Program-made: the position numbers and the translations under genes
Part shown: positions 1 to 7,310 of the stretch, piece by piece
How the letters are laid out: the number at the start of each line of letters is the position of its first letter
Position numbering within the stretch: position 1 is the first letter of the stretch
Assembly (NCBI GenBank): GCA_036386395.1
Contig: DASVVU010000042.1
Coordinates: 1-25,407 of the forward strand
Length of the DNA: 25,407 nt
Source of the DNA: JAJKJG01 sp036386395
Lineage (GTDB): Bacteria; Pseudomonadota; Alphaproteobacteria; Rhizobiales; Beijerinckiaceae
Direction of reading: 5' to 3'
Notes under the pieces: generated by a model
Told to the model about the DNA's origin: nothing
Database searches by the model: none
What the model saw: only the letters and a program-made list of their open reading frames with translations

Positions 1-1100
1 CCCTCGACGATGGCCTCGTCGCCGTCGAGGCGGATGCGGGCGCCGAGGCGGACGAGCTCCTGCACGTGCATGAAGCGGTTCTCGAAGATCGTCTCGCGGA
101 TGCGCGACGTGCCCTTGGCCTTCGTCATCAGGGCCATGAACTGGGCCTGGAGGTCGGTCGGGAAGCCCGGGAAGGGGTCCGTGGTCACGTCGACCGCCGC
201 AATCCCCGCGCCGTTGCGGCGGATGCGGATGCCCTCGTTCGTGGCGGTCACCTCGGCGCCGGTCTGCCCGAGCACGTCGAGGGCGGAGCGCAGGAGGTCC
301 GGGTGGGTGTTCTCCAGAAGGACGTCGCCGCCCGCCATGGCGACCGCCATGGCGTAGGTGCCGGTCTCGATGCGGTCGGGCAGCACCTCGTGCGAGGCGC
401 CGTGGAGGCGCGGCACGCCCTCGACCACGATGTCCTGGGTGCCGGCGCCGGAGATCTTCGCGCCCATCTTGGTCAGGCAGGCGGCGAGGTCCGCGATCTC
501 GGGCTCGCGCGCGGCGTTGCCGATGACGGTCGTGCCGTCGGCCAGCGACGCCGCCATGAGGGCGACGTGGGTGCCGCCGACCGTGACCTTGGGGAAGGCG
601 ATCTCGCCTCCTTTCAGGCCCTTCGGCGCCTTGGCGATGACGTAGCCGGCGTCGATCTCGATCTGCGCGCCGAGGCGCTCCAGCGCCATGATGAGGAGGT
701 CGACCGGGCGCGTGCCGATGGCGCAGCCGCCCGGCATCGAGACCTTGGCCTCGCCGAGGCGCGCCAGAAGCGGCGCCACGACCCAGAAGCTCGCCCGCAT
801 GGTCGAGACGAGCTCGTACGGCGCCGTCGTGTCGATGATGCTGCGGGCGGAGAGGCGGATGGTCTGGCCGGTCTCGGCCGTCTGCCCCGGGCGCTTGCCG
901 GCGACCATGTGGTCGACGCCGTGGTTGCCGAGGATGCGCAGGAGGGAGGAGATGTCGGCAAGCCGCGGGACGTTCGTCAGCTCCAGGGTCTCGTCGGTGA
1001 GGAGGCTCGCGATCATCAGCGGCAGGGCCGCGTTCTTCGCCCCCGAGATCGGGATCGAGCCGTTGAGCGGCGCGCCGCCCGTGATGCGAATACGGTCCAA
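1..1100 (-). CDS. murA: UDP-N-acetylglucosamine 1-carboxyvinyltransferase MurA (3' end outside window)
   Basis: MurA transfers enolpyruvate from PEP to UDP-GlcNAc, the first committed cytoplasmic step of peptidoglycan synthesis. The visible 366 codons begin MDRIRITGGAPLNG and carry the SGAKNAALPL segment (Lys22, PEP/UDP-GlcNAc binding). The catalytic loop PGGCAIGTRPVD has the expected cysteine at residue 126. The C-terminal part of this roughly 430-residue family lies beyond position 1. I chose a TTG start at 1100 because family members commonly start MDRIRI there and an AAGGGGGA ribosome-binding site sits 4 bases upstream. No better in-frame ATG exists near this point. The small protein gene at 1175-1333 is just upstream on the same strand and is probably cotranscribed. 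Identification is firm; only the start codon is inferred. Confidence 0.97.
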   Translation of the reverse strand, partial: MDRIRITGGAPLNGSIPISGAKNAALPLMIASLLTDETLELTNVPRLADISSLLRILGNHGVDHMVAGKRPGQTAETGQTIRLSARSIIDTTAPYELVSTMRASFWVVAPLLARLGEAKVSMPGGCAIGTRPVDLLIMALERLGAQIEIDAGYVIAKAPKGLKGGEIAFPKVTVGGTHVALMAASLADGTTVIGNAAREPEIADLAACLTKMGAKISGAGTQDIVVEGVPRLHGASHEVLPDRIETGTYAMAVAMAGGDVLLENTHPDLLRSALDVLGQTGAEVTATNEGIRIRRNGAGIAAVDVTTDPFPGFPTDLQAQFMALMTKAKGTSRIRETIFENRFMHVQELVRLGARIRLDGDEAIVE

Positions 1101-1104
1101 ATGG

Positions 1105-1112
1105 TCCCCCTT
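1105..1112 (-). promoter_or_regulatory. Ribosome-binding site deciding the TTG start of murA
   Basis: The minus strand reads AAGGGGGA here, 4 bases before the TTG at 1100. This purine run supports a non-ATG start for murA. Confidence 0.6.
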
Positions 1113-1174
1113 GGCCCTTGGTCCGGGCCGGCATCGGTTCTGCCGGCATCTGTGCCGGGCAATTGCGGCGAGCC

Positions 1175-1333
1175 TTAGTCCGGGCGCGGCTTGGGCTGCG
1201 GCGGCTCCGCCTCGGGAGCGCCTTCGCCGGGCGTGTCCTTCGGCGCATCGCGGCCGCGGGCCTGGGCTTTTCGGCGCTTCAGGTTCTCCCTCAGCGCCGC
1301 CTTCAGCCGCTCCGCGCGATCCTTTTCGGCCAT
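1175..1333 (-). CDS. Small highly charged protein, 52 aa, upstream of murA
   Basis: This short gene encodes MAEKDRAERLKAALRENLKRR at its N-terminus, followed by a basic stretch and a Pro/Glu-rich tail ending PKPRPD. The first half looks like an amphipathic, strongly basic helix, and there is no signal peptide or membrane segment. I recall similar small proteins starting M-A-x-K-D...RLKAALRENLKRRK in other Hyphomicrobiales, but I cannot name a function. It ends 74 bases before the murA start on the same strand, so the two are probably cotranscribed. The start ATG is at 1333 and the ribosome-binding site is weak. The evidence for coding is the conserved-looking helix, the clean start and stop, and the absence of any other gene in the gap. 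Confidence 0.7.
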   Translation of the reverse strand: MAEKDRAERLKAALRENLKRRKAQARGRDAPKDTPGEGAPEAEPPQPKPRPD

Positions 1334-1431
1334 CCGTCGCGACCCATCGTCGCTTCCAGGCCATAAAGGCTTCGCCAGCCGGGCTCAACCGCGCTAGGCT
1401 GGCAAATCTGGAACATTTCCAAACACCGCCC

Positions 1432-1445
1432 TTGATCGGGCTCAA
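1432..1445. promoter_or_regulatory. FNR/FixK-type box of the hemA promoter
   Basis: The sequence TTGATCGGGCTCAA matches the FNR/FixK consensus TTGAT-N4-ATCAA at nine of ten half-site bases. Its centre is 1438.5. A -10-like TAGAAA lies at 1468-1473, predicting a transcription start near 1480. That puts the box at about -41.5, the spacing of class II FNR/FixK-activated promoters. Another palindrome, TGGAACATTTCCA (1409-1421), lies just upstream. ALAS genes are known FnrL/FixK targets in some alphaproteobacteria, because heme demand rises under low oxygen. Binding here is an inference from sequence only. Confidence 0.6.
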
Positions 1446-1509
1446 AGTCTCCGTCCCGGTTCCCGCCTAGAAAGATTTCGCCGCTCCCGTCCCTCGCCCG
1501 GTCAGACTC

Positions 1510-2736
1510 ATGGACTACCAAGGCTTCTTCTCCTCCGCCCTCGACGGCCTGAAAGCCGAGCGCCGCTACCGCGTCTTCGCCGACCTCGAGCGCGTCGCCG
1601 GGCGATTCCCGACCGCGATCTGGCGCCGCCCGGAAGGCGCGCGCGAGGTCACGGTGTGGTGCTCGAACGACTACCTCGGCATGGGCCAGCACCTCGCGGT
1701 GGTGCGCGCCATGAGCGAGACGGCGCTCAGCATGGGCACCGGCGCCGGCGGCACCCGCAACATCTCGGGCAACAACCACCCGGTCGTGGAACTGGAGGCC
1801 GAGCTCGCCGACCTCCACGGCAAGGAGGCCGCCCTCGTCTTCACCTCGGGCTACATCTCGAACCAGGCTGGCATCTCGACCATCGCCCGGCTCATCCCGG
1901 ACTGCCTCATCCTCTCCGACGCCCAGAACCACAACTCGATGATCGAGGGCGTGCGCCAGTCCGGCCGCGAGAAGCGGATTTTCCGGCACAACGATGCCGA
2001 GCACCTGGAGGAACTGCTGATCGCGGCGGGGGACCGGCCGAAGCTGATCGTGTTCGAGAGCGTCTACTCCATGGATGGGGACGTGGCGCCGATCCACCGC
2101 ATCTGCGACTTGGCCCAGAAATACGGCGCCATGACCTACATCGACGAGGTGCACGCGGTCGGCATGTACGGGCCGCGCGGGGCCGGATACGCCGAGCGCG
2201 AGGGCGCGATGCACCGCATCGACGTGATCGAGGGGACGCTCGCCAAGGCGTTCGGGGTGATGGGCGGCTACATCGCGGCCTCGAAGGCGGTGGTCGACGC
2301 CGTGCGCTCCTTCGCCTCGGGCTTCATCTTCACGACGGCCCTGCCGCCGGCCGTCGCCGCCGCCGCCGTCGCCTCGGTGCGCCACCTCAAGACGTCGGGG
2401 GTCGAGCGCGAAGCGCAGCAGCGGCAGGTGGCGAAGACCAAGGCGGCGCTGTCGCAGGCGGGCTTGCCGGTCCTCGACGGCCCGACCCACATCGTGCCGG
2501 TGATGGTGTGCGAGCCCGAGGCCTGCAAGGCGGCCTCCGACCGGCTCCTGGAAGAGCACGGCATCTACATCCAGCCGATCAACTACCCGACCGTGCCCCG
2601 CGGCCTGGAGCGCCTGCGTGTCACCCCGACGCCGCTGCACACCGACGCTCACATCCGGGCGCTCGCCGCCGCCCTCGTGGAGACCTGGACGGCGCTCGGC
2701 CTGCCCTTCGCCGAGCAGGCGCTGGCGGCGGAATAA
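1510..2736 (+). CDS. hemA: 5-aminolevulinate synthase HemA
   Basis: HemA condenses succinyl-CoA with glycine to give 5-aminolevulinate, the first step of heme and tetrapyrrole synthesis by the Shemin route used in alphaproteobacteria. It is a PLP enzyme of the alpha-oxoamine synthase family. The 408-residue product has the full-length layout: CSNDYLGMG near residue 51, GAGGTRNISGN near 78, and the PLP-contact IDEVHAVG (Asp212). EGTLAKAFGVMGG carries the Schiff-base lysine at residue 246, and PTVPRGLERLRVTPTPLHT lies near the C-terminus. The start MDYQGFF matches the family. The gene stands alone behind an FNR/FixK-like promoter and ends against a palindrome shared with the convergent creatininase gene. 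Identification is certain. Confidence 0.98.
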   Translation: MDYQGFFSSALDGLKAERRYRVFADLERVAGRFPTAIWRRPEGAREVTVWCSNDYLGMGQHLAVVRAMSETALSMGTGAGGTRNISGNNHPVVELEAELADLHGKEAALVFTSGYISNQAGISTIARLIPDCLILSDAQNHNSMIEGVRQSGREKRIFRHNDAEHLEELLIAAGDRPKLIVFESVYSMDGDVAPIHRICDLAQKYGAMTYIDEVHAVGMYGPRGAGYAEREGAMHRIDVIEGTLAKAFGVMGGYIAASKAVVDAVRSFASGFIFTTALPPAVAAAAVASVRHLKTSGVEREAQQRQVAKTKAALSQAGLPVLDGPTHIVPVMVCEPEACKAASDRLLEEHGIYIQPINYPTVPRGLERLRVTPTPLHTDAHIRALAAALVETWTALGLPFAEQALAAE

Positions 2737-2738
2737 CG

Positions 2739-2760
2739 CCTCTCCCGCAAGCGGGAGAGG
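2739..2760. terminator. Perfect hairpin repeat between convergent genes
   Basis: CCTCTCCCGC (2739-2748) and GCGGGAGAGG (2751-2760) form a perfect 10-bp stem around two bases, directly after the hemA stop. The following CCGAGTCGGC...GGGTGAGGGT runs into the stop codon of the creatininase gene. There is no T-run, so it is better read as a dispersed palindromic repeat that may act as a bidirectional terminator or mRNA stabiliser. It resembles the arms of the larger repeat at 19463-19622. Confidence 0.6.
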
Positions 2761-2793
2761 CCGAGTCGGCGCGGAGCGTCGACCGGGTGAGGG

Positions 2794-3558
2794 TCACCCC
2801 CACGGCTCCCCCCTGGCGAGCCGCCCGGCGAGCGCCTCCGCCGCCGCTTCCAGAAGGCGCTCGCCCTTCTCCGCCGTCGCCCGGCGGGCGTCGCCGAGGA
2901 CGCCGGTCTCGCTGATCTCCTTGAAGGAGCGCCAGCGGTGGAGGGGCTGGCTGAGGGCCTGGCCCGTCCGCTCGAACGCCGGCCCGACCGCCTCGGGGAG
3001 GCGCGCGGCGTCGACGAGGGCGGGCTTTGCCGCCATCATCATCGAGGTCTCGGCCTCGCAGGCGTGCAGGACCGAGCGCTGGTCCTCGAGGATTTCCGCG
3101 AAGGCCTCCTCGGCGAGGAGCCAGTAGGTCGCGATTGCGACGGGCGCCTGAAGCTCGCGGGTGAGCTCCGAGGAGAGGGCGTTGAGCGCGCTCACGTTGC
3201 CGCCGTGGCCGTTGACGACGACGATACGGGAGAAGCCGGCCCGCAGGATCGAGCCGCAGAGATCGCGCAGGAGCGCGTGGTAAGTCGAAACCGAAAGCGT
3301 GAAGCTGCCGCCGAAGGCGACGTGGTGCTCGGCCAAGCCCGCCCACAGGGTCGGCGCCACCACCGCCGGGACATCGCGGGCAACGAGCCTTTGCGCTGCC
3401 CGGCGGCAGATCTCGCCGCACAAAAAGGTGTCGACGCCGGTCGCGAGATGCGGCCCGTGCTGCTCGGTCGAGGCGACGGGCAGGAGCGCGAGCGCCCCCG
3501 CGGCGGCCTTCTCGTTGAGGTCGCGCGCTTTCAGCCGCGCCCATTCGACTTCGGCCAT
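2794..3558 (-). CDS. Creatininase family amidohydrolase
   Basis: The 254-residue product belongs to the creatininase (creatinine amidohydrolase) family of metal-dependent cytoplasmic hydrolases. That family includes creatininase, formamide hydrolases of flavin/deazaflavin biosynthesis and MftE-type peptidases. Visible motifs are STEQHGPHL (Glu32, His34) and GVDTFLCGEI (Asp43), then VVVNGHGGN near residue 115 and a later CEAETSMM, which together give the usual two-metal site. A good AAAGGAG ribosome-binding site precedes the ATG at 3558. The last codons and TGA stop lie at the edge of a palindromic repeat. It converges on hemA and diverges from the stress protein gene. No mycofactocin or creatine genes are nearby, so the substrate cannot be assigned. 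Confidence 0.9.
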   Translation of the reverse strand: MAEVEWARLKARDLNEKAAAGALALLPVASTEQHGPHLATGVDTFLCGEICRRAAQRLVARDVPAVVAPTLWAGLAEHHVAFGGSFTLSVSTYHALLRDLCGSILRAGFSRIVVVNGHGGNVSALNALSSELTRELQAPVAIATYWLLAEEAFAEILEDQRSVLHACEAETSMMMAAKPALVDAARLPEAVGPAFERTGQALSQPLHRWRSFKEISETGVLGDARRATAEKGERLLEAAAEALAGRLARGEPWG

Positions 3559-3697
3559 GACCTTAACTCTCCTTTGCGGGATCGCCTGGACGGGTGCCCG
3601 GGGGCATCTTGCCGTCCGGGGCGCTTGCGTCCAACCTCAGCCTCGCCATGATGGGTCAGATGCAGTCGCCATGAAGGTACAAGGGGTCGCGGCAGCC

Positions 3698-4534
3698 ATG
3701 AAGACGATCCTCGTTCCGACCTCCCCGCACGACCGCATGCCCTCGGCGCTGACGACGGCCTGGCTCGCCGGCCGGCGCTTCGGCGCCTACATCGAGGGCT
3801 TCGCGCTCCGCCCGGCCCTCACCGAGTACATCCCCTTCGACATGGTCGGCGGGCTCACCTGGGTGCGCGACGACGCCGCCGACGAGGAGACGGTGCAGCG
3901 CGCGCGCCAGCTCTTCGAGGGCTTCATGCGCGATAACGGCGTGCCGTTCTCGCCCGGGGCCGCCGCCGGCCTCGGTTACGGCTGGCGCGACAAGGCGCCG
4001 GCCGGGGACGAGTTCGTCGGCTCCTATGCCCGCGTCTTCGACGTGACGGTGCTCGGGCGTCCGAACGCCGACCAGGCCTATCCCTCCATGGCGACCCTCG
4101 AGGCGGCCCTGTTCGAGAGCGGCCGGCCGGTCCTGATCGCGCCGCCGGAGCCGCCCGGCAAGCTCGGCGACAACGTGCTGATCGCCTGGAACGGCTCGAC
4201 CGAGACGGCACGGACGATCGAGAGCGCGATGCCGTTCCTGCACGAGGCGCAGCGGGTCGTGGTGCTCGAGGTCGAGGGCGGCAGCGTGCCGGGGCCGACC
4301 GCCGAGGAATTGGCGCGCTCGCTGCGCATCAACGGCATCGAGGCCGAGACGATGCTGGCGAAGCCCGAGCGCCGCACCGCCGGCGAGGTCATCCTCGACC
4401 GCGCCGCCTCGATCGGCTGCGACCTCCTCGTCAAGGGCGCCTACACCCAGAGCCGCCTGCGCCAGATGATCTTCGGAGGGCAGACCAGCCACATCCTGGC
4501 CGAGGCGACCATCCCGGTGCTGATGGCGCATTGA
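3698..4534 (+). CDS. Universal stress protein (UspA family)
   Basis: The 278-residue protein begins MKTILVPTSPHD and ends in a recognisable Usp fold. A second beta-strand start, NVLIAWNGSTETARTIESA, lies near residue 155. The C-terminal GAYTQSRLRQMIFGGQTSHIL precedes the final strand IPVLMAH. The length fits a tandem Usp protein whose first domain has diverged. The ATP-binding G-x2-G is altered (GAYT), while the later GGQTS is kept, so nucleotide binding is uncertain. I chose ATG 3698 over ATG 3671 because the Usp first strand starts immediately after it and AAGGGG (3681-3686) lies upstream. The gene is transcribed divergently from the creatininase gene. Usp proteins are usually induced by starvation or low oxygen; no specific regulator site was seen. 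Confidence 0.9.
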   Translation: MKTILVPTSPHDRMPSALTTAWLAGRRFGAYIEGFALRPALTEYIPFDMVGGLTWVRDDAADEETVQRARQLFEGFMRDNGVPFSPGAAAGLGYGWRDKAPAGDEFVGSYARVFDVTVLGRPNADQAYPSMATLEAALFESGRPVLIAPPEPPGKLGDNVLIAWNGSTETARTIESAMPFLHEAQRVVVLEVEGGSVPGPTAEELARSLRINGIEAETMLAKPERRTAGEVILDRAASIGCDLLVKGAYTQSRLRQMIFGGQTSHILAEATIPVLMAH

Positions 4535-4556
4535 GCAGCCCGCAGCTCTTGTAGGT

Positions 4557-4576
4557 ATGTACATGAGAATGTACAT
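4557..4576. promoter_or_regulatory. Duplicated palindrome operator in front of brnT
   Basis: ATGTACAT occurs twice (4557-4564 and 4569-4576), separated by GAGA. Each copy is itself a perfect 8-bp palindrome, and together they form a larger dyad. The second copy abuts the TTG start of brnT at 4577. BrnT-BrnA modules are autorepressed by the ribbon-helix-helix-like antitoxin BrnA, so this is the obvious operator candidate. The 12-bp centre-to-centre spacing would suit two antitoxin dimers side by side. Confidence 0.65.
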
Positions 4577-4873
4577 TTGAGCAGTGAGAAGCCTGCCCTT
4601 CTGAGTTGGGACGAAGGCAAGCGGAACACGAACCTCCGCAAGCACGGCTACGACTTCGCCGATCTCGCACCGGCGTTCGACGGCCGCCTCTGCATCATTG
4701 TGGAGGACAGGCGTTGGGACTACGGGGAAGAACGTTTCAACATGCTGGTCGAGTTCGACCGGCAGGTCATCAACATCACGTTCACGCCGCGCGGCGAGCG
4801 GTATCACCTGATTTCCGCCCGCCCCGCCAGCCGCGACGAGAGGACGACCTACCATGGCCTCGCGCAACGATAG
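4577..4873 (+). CDS. brnT: BrnT family toxin
   Basis: BrnT is a small RelE-fold ribonuclease toxin that inhibits translation until bound by BrnA. The 98-residue product shows the family signature: SWDEGKRNTNLRKHGYDFAD near residues 10-29, EDRRWDYGEERFNML at 43-57, then ITFTPRGERYHLISARPAS and a C-terminal ERTTYHG. The TTG at 4577 is the only reasonable initiator near the conserved N-terminus. It directly follows the operator and has no Shine-Dalgarno sequence, so the transcript may be leaderless or nearly so. The 3' end overlaps brnA by 20 bases, the usual toxin-first order. By eye the pair is less GC-rich than its neighbours, consistent with horizontal acquisition. Confidence 0.92.
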   Translation: MSSEKPALLSWDEGKRNTNLRKHGYDFADLAPAFDGRLCIIVEDRRWDYGEERFNMLVEFDRQVINITFTPRGERYHLISARPASRDERTTYHGLAQR

Positions 4874-5147
4874 GGCCTCGAAAGGCCGCACCGATTGGAA
4901 ACGCATCGACGCGCTGACCGATGACGACATCGAGAGAATGGCGGCGGCGGACGAGGACAATCCCGCGACCGGACCTGAGCATTGGGCTTCGGCTCGCGTC
5001 GGGTTGCCGCCCCGTAAAACCCGCATCCATGCGAGCCTCGATGCCGACGTGGTGGATTGGTTCAAGCGCCAGGGACGCGGATACCAGACCCGCATGAATG
5101 CCGTGCTGCGGCGCTATATGGAGGCCCATTCCAGAAAGGCGGGATAA
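4854..5147 (+). CDS. brnA: BrnA family antitoxin
   Basis: BrnA neutralises BrnT and represses the operon. The 97-residue product has a polar N-terminal half (DWKRIDALTDDDIERM), which in this family wraps the toxin. The C-terminal segment, PRKTRIHASLDADVVDWFKRQ followed by GYQTRMNAVLRRYMEAH, is a ribbon-helix-helix-like DNA-binding and dimerisation unit (BrnA/DUF4415). The ATG at 4854 lies inside brnT, so translation is coupled. The gene ends 6 bases before the convergent stop of the next gene. The duplicated ATGTACAT palindrome at 4557-4576 is its likely binding site. Confidence 0.92.
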   Translation: MASRNDRASKGRTDWKRIDALTDDDIERMAAADEDNPATGPEHWASARVGLPPRKTRIHASLDADVVDWFKRQGRGYQTRMNAVLRRYMEAHSRKAG

Positions 5148-5153
5148 AGCCGT

Positions 5154-6137
5154 TCACTTTGGGAACACCGCGAGCACGATGGGAAGCGCCCAGCGGCGGG
5201 AGCCGAGGAGGGGGCGCAGGAGCTTGAGCTCGCCGTCGCGCACCGCCGTCTCGTAGGAGCCGCAGACGTCGCGGCGCTCGCTCCCGACCGCGACGCCTTG
5301 GCAGGCGGGGGGGCCGCCGTCGAGGTTGAGGGCGAGCTTCAGGTCGAGGGGCGCCTCGCGCAGGAAGGCGGCGAGGCGGTCGAGGGAGAAGAAGGCGTCG
5401 GCCGTCGTGCCGATCACGATCCGGCCCGCGCCGTCCTCGGCCACGAAGCTGCGGTTCGCGAGCCAGCGCCGGTCGGCCGTGACGCGATTCGACCCGTCCT
5501 CGGCGAGGAGGAGCGGATAGGAAACCATGGCATTCAGTGCGCCGGCGAGCGCCGCCTGCCACGTCGTCCCGGCGAGGTCGCGGATGCCGGTGTGGGCCGG
5601 GGAGGACACGAAGGCGCCATGCGTCGCCGTGTAGTTGGTGGGCCCGAGGAGCACGCCGTTGCTCTTGAGCGGGGTGTCCGGCGTGCCGTCGCGGGCGTAG
5701 TAGCTGCCGTTGACGACGAGGGCGGCCTGAAGCTCCGCCATCCAGCCGCCGAGCTCGCGGGAGCCCGACGGGTCGTTGCGGACCTCGAAGCGGAACCGGG
5801 CCGGGTCGATCCGGGCGAGGAGGATGCGGTCGACGGCTTGGCCCGCGGCGATGACCGGAAGCTCGGCCACCTCGAAGCCCGGCGCCGCTTCGCGCCAGGC
5901 GAGCGGCCCGGCATGGGCGCCCGGGGCCGGGTCTCGCAGGGCAAGGCGCATCGCCGGGGAGAGGCGCGCGTCGTCGGGCTTCACCGCGACCCAGATGCTG
6001 CCGCCCCGGCGCAGGACCACGTTGAAGCCGTAGAGGCCTGCGTAGGCGTAGAAGCCGAGGAGCGCGAGCGCAGCGGCGAGGAGGCCGAGCGCCGCTACGG
6101 CGACGAACGGGCGCCTGCCAAAGCCGTGAGGGATCAC
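5154..6137 (-). CDS. Phosphodiester glycosidase (NAGPA/DUF2233) family membrane-anchored protein
   Basis: The 327-residue product has one N-terminal membrane segment (FVAVAALGLLAAALALLGFY), with the remainder probably periplasmic. The body carries signatures of the phosphodiester glycosidase (NAGPA, formerly DUF2233) fold: ALVVNGSYYARDG, a following GVLLGP, an internal LLAEDG, and LALNLDGGPPACQ near the C-terminus. Members cleave or bind sugar-phosphodiester groups on cell-surface polymers, but the substrate here is unknown. The start is read as GTG 6137, whose GTGA overlaps the korB stop and implies translational coupling. An ATG at 6182 would give a 15-residue longer product overlapping korB by 49 bases. 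Its function need not be related to the oxidoreductase genes upstream. Confidence 0.82.
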   Translation of the reverse strand: MIPHGFGRRPFVAVAALGLLAAALALLGFYAYAGLYGFNVVLRRGGSIWVAVKPDDARLSPAMRLALRDPAPGAHAGPLAWREAAPGFEVAELPVIAAGQAVDRILLARIDPARFRFEVRNDPSGSRELGGWMAELQAALVVNGSYYARDGTPDTPLKSNGVLLGPTNYTATHGAFVSSPAHTGIRDLAGTTWQAALAGALNAMVSYPLLLAEDGSNRVTADRRWLANRSFVAEDGAGRIVIGTTADAFFSLDRLAAFLREAPLDLKLALNLDGGPPACQGVAVGSERRDVCGSYETAVRDGELKLLRPLLGSRRWALPIVLAVFPK

Positions 6138-7189
6138 CGCAGGGAGGCGTTCACCTTCGCGAGCGCCGCGCTTCCCGGGCACAGCTCAGCCTCGTTCAGC
6201 GCGTTGAGGGGGCGCTCGACGGTGTCGAGGCGGTCGTGCAGGTCCTGCGCGGCGGGATCGACGTAGAGGAGGCCGGTGACGATCTCGCCGGCCTCGTGGC
6301 GCTCCTGGAGATAGTTCATGGCGGTGGGCCGGCTCGTCGGGTCGTAGTCGGGGGCGAGCTTCCTCAGCTTCAGGACCGAGCCGTCGTGCTGGGTCACTAG
6401 CCTCAAGGTGCCCGGCGTCTGGTCGAGGGTGATCTCATCGCGGCCCTCGATCACGTCCAAAAAATTCACGGCCTCGTTGTGGGCGCGGACGTAGTCGTAG
6501 CTCTTCGTCGAGTCCGGGTGGTTGTTGAAGGCGACGCACGGCGAGATGCAGTCGATGAAGGCGGCGCCGCGGTGCTCGATCGCCGCCTTGATCAGCGGCA
6601 CGAGCTGCTCCTTGTCGCCGGAGAACGAGCGCGCGACGTAAGTCGCCCCCAGGAGGATCGCCATCGAGACCATGTCGATCGGGCTGTCCTGATTGCCGAC
6701 GCCCTTCTTCGACTTCGAGCCCTTGTCGGCGGTCGCCGAGAACTGGCCCTTGGTGAGCCCGTACACGCCGTTGTTCTCGACGATGTAGACCATGTTGACG
6801 CCGCGGCGGATGCAGTGGGCGAACTGGCCGAGCCCGATCGAGGCGGAATCGCCGTCGCCGGAGACACCCATGTAGATGAGGTCGCGGTTCGCGAGGTTCG
6901 CGCCGGTGAGTACCGAGGGCATGCGCCCGTGCACGGAGTTGAAGCCGTGGCTGGCGCCGAGGAAGTAGGTCGGGGTCTTGGACGAGCAGCCGATGCCGGA
7001 GAGCTTGGCGACCCGGTGCGGCGGCAGGGACAGCTCGAAGCAGGCCTGGATGATGGCGCCCGAGATCGAATCGTGCCCGCAGCCGGCGCAGAGCGTCGAC
7101 ACCGCGCCCTCGTAGTCGCGCCGGGTGAAGCCGAGCGCGTTCTCGGGCAGCTTCGGGTGGTGGAGCTTGGGTTTCGTGAGATAGGTCAT
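6134..7189 (-). CDS. korB: 2-oxoacid:ferredoxin oxidoreductase, beta subunit
   Basis: This is the thiamine-diphosphate and iron-sulfur subunit of a 2-oxoacid:acceptor oxidoreductase, probably acting on 2-oxoglutarate to give succinyl-CoA, CO2 and reduced low-potential carrier. The 351-residue protein shows TLCAGCGHDS (Cys34, Cys37), GIGCSSKTP (Cys68), the ThDP/Mg motif MGVSGDGDSASIG with ENNGVYGLTKGQ, and CISPCVAFNN carrying a further cysteine. All are typical of KorB. The ATG at 7189 is chosen because conserved sequence starts soon after it; upstream in-frame sequence is repeat DNA. It follows korA after a 141-base gap filled by a palindromic repeat, and its TGA overlaps the next gene. Substrate assignment rests on family resemblance. 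Confidence 0.92.
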   Translation of the reverse strand: MTYLTKPKLHHPKLPENALGFTRRDYEGAVSTLCAGCGHDSISGAIIQACFELSLPPHRVAKLSGIGCSSKTPTYFLGASHGFNSVHGRMPSVLTGANLANRDLIYMGVSGDGDSASIGLGQFAHCIRRGVNMVYIVENNGVYGLTKGQFSATADKGSKSKKGVGNQDSPIDMVSMAILLGATYVARSFSGDKEQLVPLIKAAIEHRGAAFIDCISPCVAFNNHPDSTKSYDYVRAHNEAVNFLDVIEGRDEITLDQTPGTLRLVTQHDGSVLKLRKLAPDYDPTSRPTAMNYLQERHEAGEIVTGLLYVDPAAQDLHDRLDTVERPLNALNEAELCPGSAALAKVNASLR

Positions 7190-7210
7190 TGGGTCAGGTT
7201 CTCTTGAGCC

Positions 7211-7310
7211 GTCATGGCCGGCCTTGGGCCGGCCATCCACGCCTTCGCGGCGTGGAGAAGTCGTGGATGGCCGGGCTGATCCCCGGATCAAGTCCGGGGA
7301 CGGCCATGAC
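7211..7310. repeat. Multi-hairpin palindromic repeat between korA and korB
   Basis: GTCATGGCCG (7211-7220) pairs with CGGCCATGAC (7301-7310). Nested inside are GGCCATCCAC/GTGGATGGCC (7231-7240 with 7263-7272), CCACGCC/GGCGTGG, and TCCCCGGA/TCCGGGGA (7280-7287 with 7293-7300). This looks like a dispersed intergenic repeat unit rather than a transposon, because it has no ORF. It lies inside an operon, between two subunits of one enzyme. Confidence 0.8.

Noticed and set aside
66..1178. Long open frame on the plus strand opposite murA
   Set aside because: It is antisense to a clear MurA, with Arg/Ala/Gly/Asp/His-rich composition typical of GC-rich shadow frames and no recognisable fold.
1303..2652. 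449-codon frame on the minus strand opposite hemA
   Set aside because: hemA on the plus strand is certain. The opposite frame is a high-GC codon-position shadow and has no family features.
3671..3697. Earlier ATG of the universal stress protein
   Set aside because: It would add nine residues before the family's first beta-strand and has no ribosome-binding site; ATG 3698 fits better.
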